DNA of 64,000 nucleotides from Burkholderiales bacterium (GTDB lineage: Bacteria; Pseudomonadota; Gammaproteobacteria; Burkholderiales; Casimicrobiaceae): positions 62,001 to 126,000 of the forward strand of contig JADYZP010000044.1 in assembly GCA_020853025.1 (NCBI GenBank). Reading direction: 5' to 3'. Under the pieces are notes generated by a model. The model did not search any database. It was not told where the DNA came from and saw only the letters and a list, made by a program, of their open reading frames with translations. The position numbers and the translations under genes were made by a program. Every line of letters begins with the position of its first letter. Position 1 is the first letter of the stretch. Of the stretch, positions 17,057-26,313 are shown in pieces.

Positions 17057-18597
17057 TGACGACAGCAGAAGCATTGCCGCGCGACGCCGCGGTAGGCGTC
17101 ATAGGCGCCGGCGCGATGGGCGCGGGCATCGCGCAGGTCGCCGCGCAGGCGGGCCATCGCGTGCAGCTCTTTGACAACCGGATGGGCGCCGCCGACGATG
17201 CCAAGGCGAAGATCGCGCAAACGCTGTCCACCCTCGCAGCGAAGGGCAAGATCGCCAAGGCCGATGCCGACGCAGCGGCGGCGCGCATCGTCGCCGTTCA
17301 CGCGCTGGGCGACATGGTCAGCGCGCGTCTGGTGATCGAGGCCATCGTCGAAGACATGGAGACCAAGCGCCGACTGCTGCGCGAGCTCGAGGTGGTCGTC
17401 GCACCCGACGCGATCCTCGCCAGCAACACGTCGTCGCTGTCGATCACCGGGCTCGCGGCCGGGATGAAGCACCCGGGACGCATCGTCGGCATGCATTTTT
17501 TCAATCCCGCGCCGGTGTTGCCGCTGGTCGAGGTGGTGAGCGGGCTCGCGACCGATCCCGAGGTCGCCGCGGCAATCCATGCCACGGCGAAGGCATGGGG
17601 AAAAGTCCCCGTGCACGCGCTGTCGACGCCGGGCTTCATCGTCAATCGCTGCGCTCGCCCGTTCTACGGCGAGGCATTGAAGATGCTGGCCGAACGCGTC
17701 GCCGACCCGGCGACCATCGACGCTGTGATGCGCGACTCCGGCGGCTTCCGGATGGGGCCGTTCGAGCTGATGGATCTCCTGGGACACGATGTGAACCTCG
17801 CGGTCACCAAGAGCGTCTGGGAGGCGTATTTCCATGACCCGCGATTCACCCCGTCGGTGCTGCAGCAGGAACTCGTCGCTGGCGGCCATCTCGGCCGCAA
17901 ATCCGGCCGCGGCTTCTACGACTACGCAGCCGGAGCGATCAAGCCGCTGCCGCAAGCCGAGGCCCGGCAGCCGCGTCCGCTACGGATTCGCGCCGCGGGC
18001 GAGAGTCCACTGACGATGGGCCTGCGCGAGCGTTTCGCCGCGGCCGGCTTCGACGTCGCAGCGATGCCCGCCGATGCCGCGATCGCAGCCGCCTATTTCG
18101 TCATCGACGATGCACTGCTGGTACCCACCGACGGGCGCACGGCCACCACTATCGCTGCGGCTGCCGGGCAGCCGAACGTGGTCGTCTACGACCTCGCCTT
18201 CGACTACGCGACCTGTCCGCGCCTGGCGCTCGCGCGCGCTGACCCGTGCGCGGATGCGGCCGTCGCCGCTGCCGTCGGCGCCGTGCAGGAGGCGGGAATC
18301 GCGGTCACGGTCATCGACGACGCCGCCGGCCTGGTCGTGATGCGCACCGTCGCCATGCTCGCCAACGAAGCAGCCGACGCGGTCACACAGGGTGTCGCCG
18401 ACGCCCGCGACATCGATCTGGCGATGCGCAACGGCGTCAACTATCCGCGCGGACCGCTCGCCTGGGCCGACGCCATCGGCATCGCGCAGGTCTGCGCGGT
18501 GCTGCGCCATCTTGCCGCCCACTATGGCGGCGATCGCTACCGGACTTCACCGTTGCTCGCGCGGCGCTGCGCGACCGGCGCCCGGGTCGGCAAGTGA
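17053..18597 (+). CDS. paaH: PaaH, 3-hydroxyadipyl-CoA dehydrogenase
   Basis: A 514-residue NAD-dependent dehydrogenase that oxidises 3-hydroxyadipyl-CoA to 3-oxoadipyl-CoA. It has the Rossmann motif GVIGAGAMGAGIAQ, the SNTSSLSIT and MHFFNPAPVLPLVEVV catalytic regions, and two C-terminal 3HCDH domains, which explains the length. ATGATG at 17053 overlaps the paaG stop; either ATG may be used. The thiolase PaaJ, needed for the following step, is not in this cluster. Confidence 0.93.
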   Translation: MMTTAEALPRDAAVGVIGAGAMGAGIAQVAAQAGHRVQLFDNRMGAADDAKAKIAQTLSTLAAKGKIAKADADAAAARIVAVHALGDMVSARLVIEAIVEDMETKRRLLRELEVVVAPDAILASNTSSLSITGLAAGMKHPGRIVGMHFFNPAPVLPLVEVVSGLATDPEVAAAIHATAKAWGKVPVHALSTPGFIVNRCARPFYGEALKMLAERVADPATIDAVMRDSGGFRMGPFELMDLLGHDVNLAVTKSVWEAYFHDPRFTPSVLQQELVAGGHLGRKSGRGFYDYAAGAIKPLPQAEARQPRPLRIRAAGESPLTMGLRERFAAAGFDVAAMPADAAIAAAYFVIDDALLVPTDGRTATTIAAAAGQPNVVVYDLAFDYATCPRLALARADPCADAAVAAAVGAVQEAGIAVTVIDDAAGLVVMRTVAMLANEAADAVTQGVADARDIDLAMRNGVNYPRGPLAWADAIGIAQVCAVLRHLAAHYGGDRYRTSPLLARRCATGARVGK

Positions 18598-19052
18598 GTA
18601 CCGTGGACGACGGGGCGTCGTCTCCGTTGCCCGCGGACGCGCAGGCGCTGGCGCAGCGCGTCGCTGCCGCGATGTACGCCCGCGACCACGCCTCGCAGGG
18701 ACTGGATATCCGGATTGTCGAGGTTCGGCCCGGAATGGCGGTTCTGACCATGATGGTGCGCACCGACATGGTGAACGGCCACGCGATCTCGCATGGCGGC
18801 TTCGTGTTCACCCTCGCCGACAGCGCCTTCGCCTACGCGTGCAACAGCTACAACATCAACACGGTGGCAGCCGGCTGCGCGATCGAGTTCCTGGCGCCGT
18901 CGCGTGCGGGTGACGTGCTGACCGCGACGGCGCGCGAACATACGCTCTCCGGCCGCAACGGCATCTACGACGTCGACGTCAAGAACCAGAACGGCGATAC
19001 CATCGCGGTGTTCCGTGGCAAGAGCACACGGATCAAGGGCGCCGTCGTCTGA
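18594..19052 (+). CDS. paaI: PaaI hotdog-fold thioesterase
   Basis: A 152-residue hotdog thioesterase that in other bacteria clears phenylacetyl-CoA and ring-hydroxylated dead-end CoA esters, freeing CoA. The family motif is HAISHGGFVFTLADSAFAYACN. Start: GTG at 18594, which overlaps the paaH stop as GTGA; a second in-frame GTG lies at 18603. Length and position inside the operon support the assignment. Confidence 0.93.
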   Translation: MSTVDDGASSPLPADAQALAQRVAAAMYARDHASQGLDIRIVEVRPGMAVLTMMVRTDMVNGHAISHGGFVFTLADSAFAYACNSYNINTVAAGCAIEFLAPSRAGDVLTATAREHTLSGRNGIYDVDVKNQNGDTIAVFRGKSTRIKGAVV

Positions 19053-19090
19053 CGGGCGCGCCGATTCGACAGATCGAGGAGGAACCGAAA

Positions 19091-20395
19091 ATGACGGCGA
19101 GAACGCCCCGTCCCGAGGAACTGGAGCCGATCGAGCGCGCGAGCCGCGATGAATTGCGGTCGCTGCAATTGCAGCGCCTGCGTTGGACGCTCGGGCATGC
19201 CTACGACAACGTGCCGCATTATCGGCACGCCTTCGATGCGAAGGGAGTGCATCCACGCGAGCTTCTCGATCTGGACGATCTGGCACGCTTTCCGTTCACG
19301 GTCAAGACCGACCTGCGCGACAACTACCCGTTCGGGATGTTCGCGGTCCCGCGCGAGCAGGTCGTGCGCGTGCATGCGTCGTCGGGCACCACCGGCAAGC
19401 CGACGGTGGTCGGCTACACCCGCAACGACATCGAGACCTGGGCGAGCGTCATGGCGCGCTCGATCCGTGCGGCCGGCGGACGCGCCGGCGACGTTCTGCA
19501 AGTCGCCTATGGCTACGGCCTGTTCACCGGCGGGCTCGGCGCGCACTACGGTGCGGAAAAGCTGGGCTGCACGGTCATTCCGATGTCCGGAGGACAGACG
19601 GAGAGGCAGGTGCAGCTGATCATGGACTTCAAACCCACGGTCATCATGGTGACGCCGTCGTACATGCTCGCGATCGCCGAAGAGATGGAACGGCAGGGTA
19701 TCGACCCCACGAAGTCGTCGCTGGAGATCGGCATCTTCGGTGCCGAACCCTGGACCCCGACGATGCGCGAGACGATCGAGGCGCGGCTGGCGATGGACGC
19801 GATCGACATCTACGGCCTGTCCGAGGTGATCGGACCGGGTGTCGCGCAGGAGTGCATCGAGACCAAGGACGGGCTCACCGTCTGGGAGGACCACTTCTAT
19901 CCGGAGGTCGTCGATCCCGAAACCGGTGCGGTGCTGCCCGCGGGCGAGAAGGGCGAACTCGTGTTCACGTCGCTGACCAAGGAGGCGCTGCCGATCATCC
20001 GCTACCGCACGCGCGACCTGACGCGCCTGCTGCCGCCGACGGCGCGCTCGATGCGCCGGATCGAGAAAATCACCGGCCGCTCCGACGACATGATGATCAT
20101 CCGCGGCGTCAACGTGTTCCCGACGCAGATCGAGGAACTGATGCTCCGCGACGCAGCGTTGGCGCCGCACTACCAGATCGAGATCACACGGCCGGCGAGC
20201 CTCGACGAGATGACCGTGCTCGTCGAGCGCATCCCGGCAGCCGGCAGCGCGGATGGCGACGCGGCCGGCCACAGACTACAGCGGCACATCAAGAGCATGA
20301 TCGGCGTCAGCGCAACGGTGACGGTGCTGGGACCCGGCGGTATCGAGCGCTCACTCGGCAAGGCGCGACGTATCGTCGACAAGCGGCCGAAGTGA
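19091..20395 (+). CDS. paaK: phenylacetate-CoA ligase PaaK
   Basis: The 434-residue AMP-forming ligase that activates phenylacetate to phenylacetyl-CoA, the first step of the pathway. Motifs include the ATP-binding loop SSGTTGKPTVVGYT, then YGLSEVIGPGVAQEC, and IIRGVNVFPTQIEE in the C-terminal domain. GAGGAGG precedes the ATG. It closes the recognisable paa operon; the thioesterase gene 18 bp downstream may belong to the same transcript. Confidence 0.96.
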   Translation: MTARTPRPEELEPIERASRDELRSLQLQRLRWTLGHAYDNVPHYRHAFDAKGVHPRELLDLDDLARFPFTVKTDLRDNYPFGMFAVPREQVVRVHASSGTTGKPTVVGYTRNDIETWASVMARSIRAAGGRAGDVLQVAYGYGLFTGGLGAHYGAEKLGCTVIPMSGGQTERQVQLIMDFKPTVIMVTPSYMLAIAEEMERQGIDPTKSSLEIGIFGAEPWTPTMRETIEARLAMDAIDIYGLSEVIGPGVAQECIETKDGLTVWEDHFYPEVVDPETGAVLPAGEKGELVFTSLTKEALPIIRYRTRDLTRLLPPTARSMRRIEKITGRSDDMMIIRGVNVFPTQIEELMLRDAALAPHYQIEITRPASLDEMTVLVERIPAAGSADGDAAGHRLQRHIKSMIGVSATVTVLGPGGIERSLGKARRIVDKRPK

Positions 20396-20413
20396 TTTCA
20401 CCGTAGGGGCGAT

Positions 20414-20839
20414 ATGGCGGCCTGCCGGCATCACATCAGTCATTTCACCGTCGAATTCGGCGACTGCGATCCGGCACAGATCGTGTTCTATCCCAACTAC
20501 TTCCGCTGGATGGATGCGGCGTCGCTGCGCTATTTTCGGGCGGCCGGGTTGCCGTCGTGGCGCGAACTCGAGGCGAGATTCGGCATCATCGGCACGCCGC
20601 TGGTCGATGCGTCGGCGCGCTTTCTGCGCCCGGCGACGTACGGGGACGCGATCGACGTGCGCACCGCCATCGACGAATGGCGCGGCCGCAGCTTCGTGAT
20701 GTCGCACCTCATTCGCCGGGGCGACGACGTGCTGGTCGAGGGCCGCGAGATACGCGTGTTCGCTCGGCGGCGTGTCGATGATCCGTCGCGCATCCAGGCG
20801 GTGGTGCCGCCGGACATCGTACGCCAGTGGTGTGCATGA
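20414..20839 (+). CDS. 4-hydroxybenzoyl-CoA-thioesterase-like hotdog protein
   Basis: A 141-residue acyl-CoA thioesterase of the 4HBT family. FGDCDPAQIVFYPNYFRWMD holds the catalytic-type Asp17, in the same place as in Pseudomonas 4-hydroxybenzoyl-CoA thioesterase. It follows paaK closely and is the second thioesterase after paaI, so it may hydrolyse another aromatic or dead-end CoA ester. The true substrate is unknown. Confidence 0.85.
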   Translation: MAACRHHISHFTVEFGDCDPAQIVFYPNYFRWMDAASLRYFRAAGLPSWRELEARFGIIGTPLVDASARFLRPATYGDAIDVRTAIDEWRGRSFVMSHLIRRGDDVLVEGREIRVFARRRVDDPSRIQAVVPPDIVRQWCA

Positions 20840-20867
20840 ACCGGTAATTCCCCAGCAGGAAACGTCG

Positions 20868-21413
20868 ATGCACGAGCCGCCACCGCCACAAGCGGAGGAT
20901 CCGGGGTCCCGGTTCGGACCAGGCGGCCGCGTGCTGCTCGCCGCCTCGAAGTTCCTGGCGATCGCCGGCGGGCTGGTCTTCGTCGGACTGGTGATCATGT
21001 CGATCGTCTCGATCACCGGCCGCAAGCTCTTCGCTTGGCCGGTGCCCGGTGACGTCGAGGTGCTGCAGATGTGCGCGGCGGCCGCGTCCGCGTGCTTTTT
21101 CGCCTATTGCCACATGATCAACGGCGACGTGAAGGTCGACTTCTTCACGCACCACCTGTCGCCGCGAAAGGTGGCGGCAATGGACGCCTTCGGATCGCTG
21201 CTGCTCGGTCTCTTCGGCGCGCTGATCGCGTGGCGCACCGCGGCGGGAGCCATGGTCGTCCGCGAATACAGCGAAACCTCCGCCATACTCGGCTGGCCGG
21301 TGTGGATCGCGCAGTCGCTGATGGTGCCGGGCTTCGCGCTGCTGGGCGCGGCGGGCTTCTACACGGCCGTTCGCCACCTGCGCATCGCGATGCGCCCCGG
21401 ACCCGCCCGATGA
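20868..21413 (+). CDS. TRAP transporter small permease (DctQ type)
   Basis: A 181-residue inner-membrane protein with four predicted helices, the small subunit of a tripartite ATP-independent periplasmic transporter. Conserved features are the GRKLFAWPVPGDVEV loop and a C-terminal basic tail. Its stop overlaps the large-permease ATG (ATGA). The upstream thioesterase and paa genes are on the same strand, so an organic-acid substrate such as an aromatic acid is a reasonable guess only. Confidence 0.88.
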   Translation: MHEPPPPQAEDPGSRFGPGGRVLLAASKFLAIAGGLVFVGLVIMSIVSITGRKLFAWPVPGDVEVLQMCAAAASACFFAYCHMINGDVKVDFFTHHLSPRKVAAMDAFGSLLLGLFGALIAWRTAAGAMVVREYSETSAILGWPVWIAQSLMVPGFALLGAAGFYTAVRHLRIAMRPGPAR

Positions 21414-22741
21414 CGGGTACCACCCTGGGCTTCGTCATCTTCGGCGTCATGCTGGCGCTGATGGTCGTCCGCGTGCCGATCGGCATCGCCATGTTCACGG
21501 TCGGCGCGGCGGGCTACGTCTACCTGACCGGCGGCAGCGTCGACACGCTGCTCAACTCGCTCAAGAGTCTGGCCTACGCGCGGCTGTCCAACTACGACCT
21601 GGTCGTCATTCCGCTGTTCCTGCTGATGGGCCAGTTCGCGACGCACGGCGGGCTGTCGAAGGCGTTGTTCCGTTGCGTCAGCGCGTTCCTGGGCCACCGC
21701 AAGGGCGGCGTGGCAATGGCGGCGGTCGGAGCCTGCGCGGGATTCGGTGCGATCTGCGGCTCGTCGCTCGCCACCGCGGCGACGATGGGGCAGGTCGCGC
21801 TGCCGGAACTGCGCCGCTTCGGCTATTCCGGGTCGCTGGCCACCGGCGCGCTGGCGGCGGGCGGCACGCTCGGCATCATGATCCCGCCGTCGGTGCCGCT
21901 GGTCATCTACGCGATCCTGACGCAGGAGTCGATCGGCAAGCTGTTCATGGCCGCAGTGTTGCCCGGACTCATCGCGATGCTGGGCTACATGCTGGTGATC
22001 CGGATCATCGTCGCCTGGAAGCCGTCGGCCGGACCTGCCGGCCTCGAAGTACCGTGGCCCGAGAAGCTCCGCAGCCTGTTACGGGTGTTCCCGGTGCTGA
22101 TCGTCTTCCTGGTCGTGATCGTCGGCATTTACGGCGGCTGGGCCAATCCGACCGAGGCCGCCGCCATCGGCGCCGCCGCCTGCGGGGTCCTGGCCGTGGT
22201 TTCCGGCGGCATGCGCGGACGAGGCCTCATTGCCAGCGCGCTGGGGACCGCGCAGGCGACGGCGATGATCTTCCTGGTGCTCCTTGGCGCCGACATGCTG
22301 AACACCACGCTCGCGCTGTCGCAGATGCCGGGAGAACTCGCGACCTGGGTCAAGGCCAGCGGCCTGCCGCCGCTTTTCGTGATGGTCATGATCCTGATCA
22401 TCTATATCTTCCTGGGATGTGTGATGGACTCGCTGGCGATGATCCTGCTGACGATCCCGATCTTCTATCCGATGATCATGGGGCTCGACTTCTGGGGCAT
22501 GCCGGCGCAGGACAAGTCGATCTGGTTCGGCATCCTCGCGCTGATGGTCGTCGAGATCGGTCTCGTCCATCCGCCGGTGGGCATGAACGTCTACATCATC
22601 AACCGTCTCGCCAAAGACGTTCCGCTGACCGAGACTTTCAAGGGCGTCGTTCCGTTCCTGCTGTCGGACTTCGCGCGCATCGTGCTGTTGCTGTATTTCC
22701 CGATCATTTCGCTCTACCTGGTGCATGCGTTCAGGCAATAG
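21410..22741 (+). CDS. TRAP transporter large permease (DctM type)
   Basis: A 443-residue membrane protein with about twelve helices that forms the transport channel with the DctQ partner. Family stretches include AICGSSLATAATMGQVALPEL and GGTLGIMIPPSVPLVIYAI, and near the end LVHPPVGMNVYIIN. It overlaps the small permease gene by 4 bp. No periplasmic binding protein (DctP type) is adjacent; the nearest downstream secreted protein is not of that family. Confidence 0.92.
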   Translation: MTGTTLGFVIFGVMLALMVVRVPIGIAMFTVGAAGYVYLTGGSVDTLLNSLKSLAYARLSNYDLVVIPLFLLMGQFATHGGLSKALFRCVSAFLGHRKGGVAMAAVGACAGFGAICGSSLATAATMGQVALPELRRFGYSGSLATGALAAGGTLGIMIPPSVPLVIYAILTQESIGKLFMAAVLPGLIAMLGYMLVIRIIVAWKPSAGPAGLEVPWPEKLRSLLRVFPVLIVFLVVIVGIYGGWANPTEAAAIGAAACGVLAVVSGGMRGRGLIASALGTAQATAMIFLVLLGADMLNTTLALSQMPGELATWVKASGLPPLFVMVMILIIYIFLGCVMDSLAMILLTIPIFYPMIMGLDFWGMPAQDKSIWFGILALMVVEIGLVHPPVGMNVYIINRLAKDVPLTETFKGVVPFLLSDFARIVLLLYFPIISLYLVHAFRQ

Positions 22742-22909
22742 TCCTCTCCGGCAGGAGGAGATCGGGCGTGTCTTCGATGCGACGACGCTCGGCGGGATGT
22801 CCGGGGTCCGTAGCGATATCGCGGGGCTGTGGAGGGTTCACCATCCATGCCGTAGAATCCGCGGACCCGGATGCGGCACGAAGGCTGCATCGCCACTCAT
22901 GGATCCCCG

Positions 22910-25369
22910 ATGCGACTGTCGATGACGTTATCCGCCGCGCTGCGTGCCGTGGTACTCGCCTGCGTCGGACTTGTGACGCTGATGTCGGTGTCGGCGGCAG
23001 TTCCGGTGGCGCCGTCGACTGCAGCACCGCCGACCGCCTGGCCGCGCGAGCTTGCCCTTGCCGGCGCGACGGCGCGCGTCTATCCGCCGCAGGTCACGCG
23101 CTGGGCCGGCGGCAGTATCGACTTCCGCGCACCGATCGCGATCAAGCCGGCGGGCGCCGGCGACGAGACCGTTGGCGTGCTCTTCGTCACCGCCCGCACG
23201 CACGTCGATCGCGTCACGCGCACGGTGGTCCTCGACGACTTCAGGATCACCCGCAGCGAGTTTCCGGCGCTGCCGGACCGTGGCGCCGCCTACGTGGACG
23301 AACTCGCGAAGCGCTTCGGCTCCGCCGTGCGCACGGTATCGCTCGAGCGTCTGGAACTGTCGCTGGCGGCCGGGGGCGCCTCCACGCCGACGGTGGCCGT
23401 GCGCAACGATCCACCGCGTGTGATCGTCGCCAACGTGCCATCGATCCTTATCCCCATCGACGGCAAGCCGGCGTGGAAGCCGGTGCCGGGAAGTGCGGGC
23501 TTCCAGCGGGTCGTCAACACGCGCGCACTGATCCTGAAAAGCTCCGCCGCGCCCGAGGTCTTCCTGCGTGTTTACGACGGCTGGCTGATGGCGAACACGC
23601 TGGAGGGGCCGTGGACACAGCCGCTGCTGGCGCCGCAGGGCATCGACGCCGTGGCGAAGAAGATCGCGGCAAACGGAGTCGTTGACCTTCTCGACGGCGG
23701 ACCCGGCGCCGACCCGAAGCCGTCGCTGGCGAAGGGGATACCGGCGATCGTCACCAGCGAAGTGCCGGCGGAATTGGTCGAGTTCCACGGCGCGCCCGAT
23801 TTCGTACCGGTCGTCGGCACCGGCCTGCACTGGGCGGCGAACACGACGCGCGACGTGCTGCGCGACGTCACCTCCGGTGCCTACTACGTGCTGCTCGCAG
23901 GCCGCTGGTTTCGCAGTACCGCGCTGACCGGCCCGTGGACCTTTGTCGCGAGCAATGCGCTGCCAGCGGATTTCGCGAGGATTCCTCCGGCATCGCTGGC
24001 CGGTGCCGTGCTGCCGGCAGTCGCGGGAACGACGCCGGCTCGCGAGGCGGCGATCGCGAACACGATTGCGCAGACCGCCACGGTGCCGCTGAAGAACGGG
24101 CCGAAATTCACCGCGAGATTCGACGGGGTGCCGCAGTTCGCGGCGATTCCCGGAACTTCGTTGTCGTATGCGACCAACGCTGCCGTGCCGGTGATTCAGT
24201 CCGGTCCGGCGGCGTTTCATGCGGTAAATGCGGGTGTCTGGTTCACGGCGCCGGCAGCGACCGGGCCGTGGACGATCGCGACTTCGGTGCCGTCGGCGAT
24301 CTACTCGATCCCGCCGGAGTCGCCGATCTTCTACGTCACTTTCGTGCACATCTACGGCGCGACCGCAGATGCGGTCTTCGAAGGCTATACGCCGGGTTAT
24401 CTGGGCGCGATGATCGCGCCGACCGGTACGGTCGTCTTCGGCACCGGCTACGCCTACCCGTCGTGGATCGGCAATGCGTGGTACCCGTCGCCGGTGACCT
24501 ACGGCGTGGCCGCGATGCCGGTATTCAACCGCTATGTCGGCTATAGCTACGGCTTCGCGATGGGTCTCGCCACCGCGGACTGGACGCCCGGCAAAGCGCG
24601 TGGCGTGAGCCTGCATCCCGGCTATTGGGGCGCGTACCCGTGCTGCGGCACGACCAGCGCCAACGTCTATCGTTACTGGGGCCGCGTCGCGGCAGCGCAG
24701 TCAGGCCGCAAGGGGGCGCCGGGCGGGTCGCCGAAGGGCGCCGCAGTCGTATCGGCCGCGACAGCGCCCCCCGCGCCCGCGCCGGCGGCGAGTCGCGGCT
24801 ACGACATGACAATGATCACCTCCGCCGACAGCGGCAATCCCGGACCGGTCGTGGTCGGCAGCAATGCACCGCCGACGCCCGCGTATATCTCCGCCAATGC
24901 CTACTACGCGAGCCTCGGCGAGTCGCCACCGGCCCCATCGAAGGCTGCGGGCAACGATGTCTACGCCGATGCCGCCGGCCACGTCTATCGTCACGACGGC
25001 CATGCCTGGCAGCGCCAGCAGGCCAACGGCTGGACGGCGGAGCCGGCGCCGCCCGCAGGCGCGGTCGCCGAAACGCAAGCTCGAGACAGGGCGACGCAAG
25101 CCGCGCTGCAGGCCGGATCGTTCGGGATGAGCAACACGACGCGGTTCAGCGGCAATCGCGGCGACGGCTGGACCGCGCGCGACGCCGGCAGCGGCGGCTA
25201 CAGCCGCACGCTCGGCGGCAGCGGCGGCATCAGTGCCGAGGCGTGGAACTACAACGACGCGGTGATGAACAACGAATTCGACATCGCGGCCAACGGCGGC
25301 TGGTGGAGCCAGGGCGTCTACATCGGAGGTTTCGGCTGGGGCGGACGCTACGGAGGCGTCGTGCCGTAG
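22910..25369 (+). CDS. large secreted protein with three GPWT-type repeats
   Basis: An 819-residue exported protein with a signal peptide in the first ~30 residues from the ATG at 22910. A related module is found three times between about nt 23470 and 24330. Each copy ends with a Trp-containing strand and GPWT: GWLMANTLEGPWT, RWFRSTALTGPWT and VWFTAPAATGPWT. A Tyr/Gly-rich region follows, then a Pro/Ala linker, a DVYADAAGHVYRHDG segment and a Gly-rich C-terminus. Such proteins are sometimes annotated as carbohydrate-binding or wall-associated, from which a surface role is inferred. The role is unknown. It is apparently monocistronic. Confidence 0.75.
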   Translation: MRLSMTLSAALRAVVLACVGLVTLMSVSAAVPVAPSTAAPPTAWPRELALAGATARVYPPQVTRWAGGSIDFRAPIAIKPAGAGDETVGVLFVTARTHVDRVTRTVVLDDFRITRSEFPALPDRGAAYVDELAKRFGSAVRTVSLERLELSLAAGGASTPTVAVRNDPPRVIVANVPSILIPIDGKPAWKPVPGSAGFQRVVNTRALILKSSAAPEVFLRVYDGWLMANTLEGPWTQPLLAPQGIDAVAKKIAANGVVDLLDGGPGADPKPSLAKGIPAIVTSEVPAELVEFHGAPDFVPVVGTGLHWAANTTRDVLRDVTSGAYYVLLAGRWFRSTALTGPWTFVASNALPADFARIPPASLAGAVLPAVAGTTPAREAAIANTIAQTATVPLKNGPKFTARFDGVPQFAAIPGTSLSYATNAAVPVIQSGPAAFHAVNAGVWFTAPAATGPWTIATSVPSAIYSIPPESPIFYVTFVHIYGATADAVFEGYTPGYLGAMIAPTGTVVFGTGYAYPSWIGNAWYPSPVTYGVAAMPVFNRYVGYSYGFAMGLATADWTPGKARGVSLHPGYWGAYPCCGTTSANVYRYWGRVAAAQSGRKGAPGGSPKGAAVVSAATAPPAPAPAASRGYDMTMITSADSGNPGPVVVGSNAPPTPAYISANAYYASLGESPPAPSKAAGNDVYADAAGHVYRHDGHAWQRQQANGWTAEPAPPAGAVAETQARDRATQAALQAGSFGMSNTTRFSGNRGDGWTARDAGSGGYSRTLGGSGGISAEAWNYNDAVMNNEFDIAANGGWWSQGVYIGGFGWGGRYGGVVP

Positions 25370-25390
25370 CGCAAGCTCGAGGCTTGCGCT
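25368..25390. terminator. hairpin between convergent genes
   Basis: A perfect 9-bp stem (25368-25376 with 25382-25390) closes a 5-base loop. It begins inside the TAG stop of the large secreted protein and lies before the 3' end of the CitE-like gene on the other strand. There is no T-run on either side, so it may be a weak or Rho-assisted bidirectional terminator. Confidence 0.45.
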
Positions 25391-25465
25391 TGCCGCATCC
25401 GGCTGAACCCGGACCCACGAACTCAAACCTGACCCACGAGGCAGGAGAATTCGCCGTCGGCTCGC

Positions 25466-26287
25466 TCAGGCCTGACCGCGCTTTGCGCGGTCGGCAATCG
25501 CCTGCGCCTTGCGCAGCACCGGACGGTCGACCATGCGGCCGTCGACGACGATCGCGCCTTTGGCGCCTGCCGCAGCGGCCAGTACCCGCCGCGCCCAATC
25601 GACTTCGGCGGCGGTCGGCTGCCACGCCTGATGGATGGCGGCGACCTGGCGCGGATGGATGCACATCTTGGCGCCGAAGCCCAGCGCGCGAGCGCTTTCT
25701 AGATCGTCCAGCAGTCGAGCCTCGTCGTTGATCGCCGGCGTGACGCCAGCGATCGGCGTCGGCAACCCCGCGCAGCGAGAAGCGATGGCGATCCGCGACG
25801 CCGCGTAGTCGAGTCCGCGCTCGTCTCCCGACAGGCCCAGGTCCACCGCGTAGTCGAGCGTGCCGAAGGCCAGGCGCAGCACGCCCTCGGCAGCGGCGAT
25901 GCGGTCGACGTCGCGCACCCCCAGTGCGGTTTCGATCAGCGGCAGCACGCCGCCGCCGCCCGGCAGCGCCCGCAGCACCAGCGCGATCTCCTCGGGGGAC
26001 TCGGTCTTCGGCAACATCGCGAAGCGCAACTTCGTGGCCTGCAGGAGTTCGAGGTCACGGGCGAACCACGCGGTCGCCGCATCGTTGATGCGCACGACCA
26101 GGCGCTCCGCCAGTTCCGCATGCGCTTCGACGAAGTCGCCGACCTCGACGCGCGCGCGGTCCTTGGCATCCGGCGCCACCGCATCCTCGAGGTCGATGAT
26201 CACGGCACCGGCGCCGGAAGCCACCGCCTTGGCGAATCGCTCGGGACGATCGCCGGGGACGAAGAGATAGGTGAGGGGAGTGTCCAT
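25466..26287 (-). CDS. CitE-like CoA-ester lyase
   Basis: A 273-residue TIM-barrel lyase of the HpcH/HpaI-CitE family. Expected motifs are YLFVPGDRPERFAKA at the N-terminus (CoA binding), IIDLEDAV (metal-binding Asp/Glu) and GFGAKMCIHPRQV. Relatives cleave malyl-, citramalyl- or beta-methylmalyl-CoA to an acyl-CoA plus pyruvate or glyoxylate. It is the last gene of a minus-strand set with a MaoC-like hydratase and a CaiB-type transferase, which fits (S)- or (R)-citramalyl-CoA lyase. The ATG at 26287 has only a weak ribosome-binding site. Confidence 0.85.
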   Translation of the reverse strand: MDTPLTYLFVPGDRPERFAKAVASGAGAVIIDLEDAVAPDAKDRARVEVGDFVEAHAELAERLVVRINDAATAWFARDLELLQATKLRFAMLPKTESPEEIALVLRALPGGGGVLPLIETALGVRDVDRIAAAEGVLRLAFGTLDYAVDLGLSGDERGLDYAASRIAIASRCAGLPTPIAGVTPAINDEARLLDDLESARALGFGAKMCIHPRQVAAIHQAWQPTAAEVDWARRVLAAAAGAKGAIVVDGRMVDRPVLRKAQAIADRAKRGQA

Positions 26288-26313
26288 GCGCGTCTGTCGA
26301 TCGGGCAGCGACG

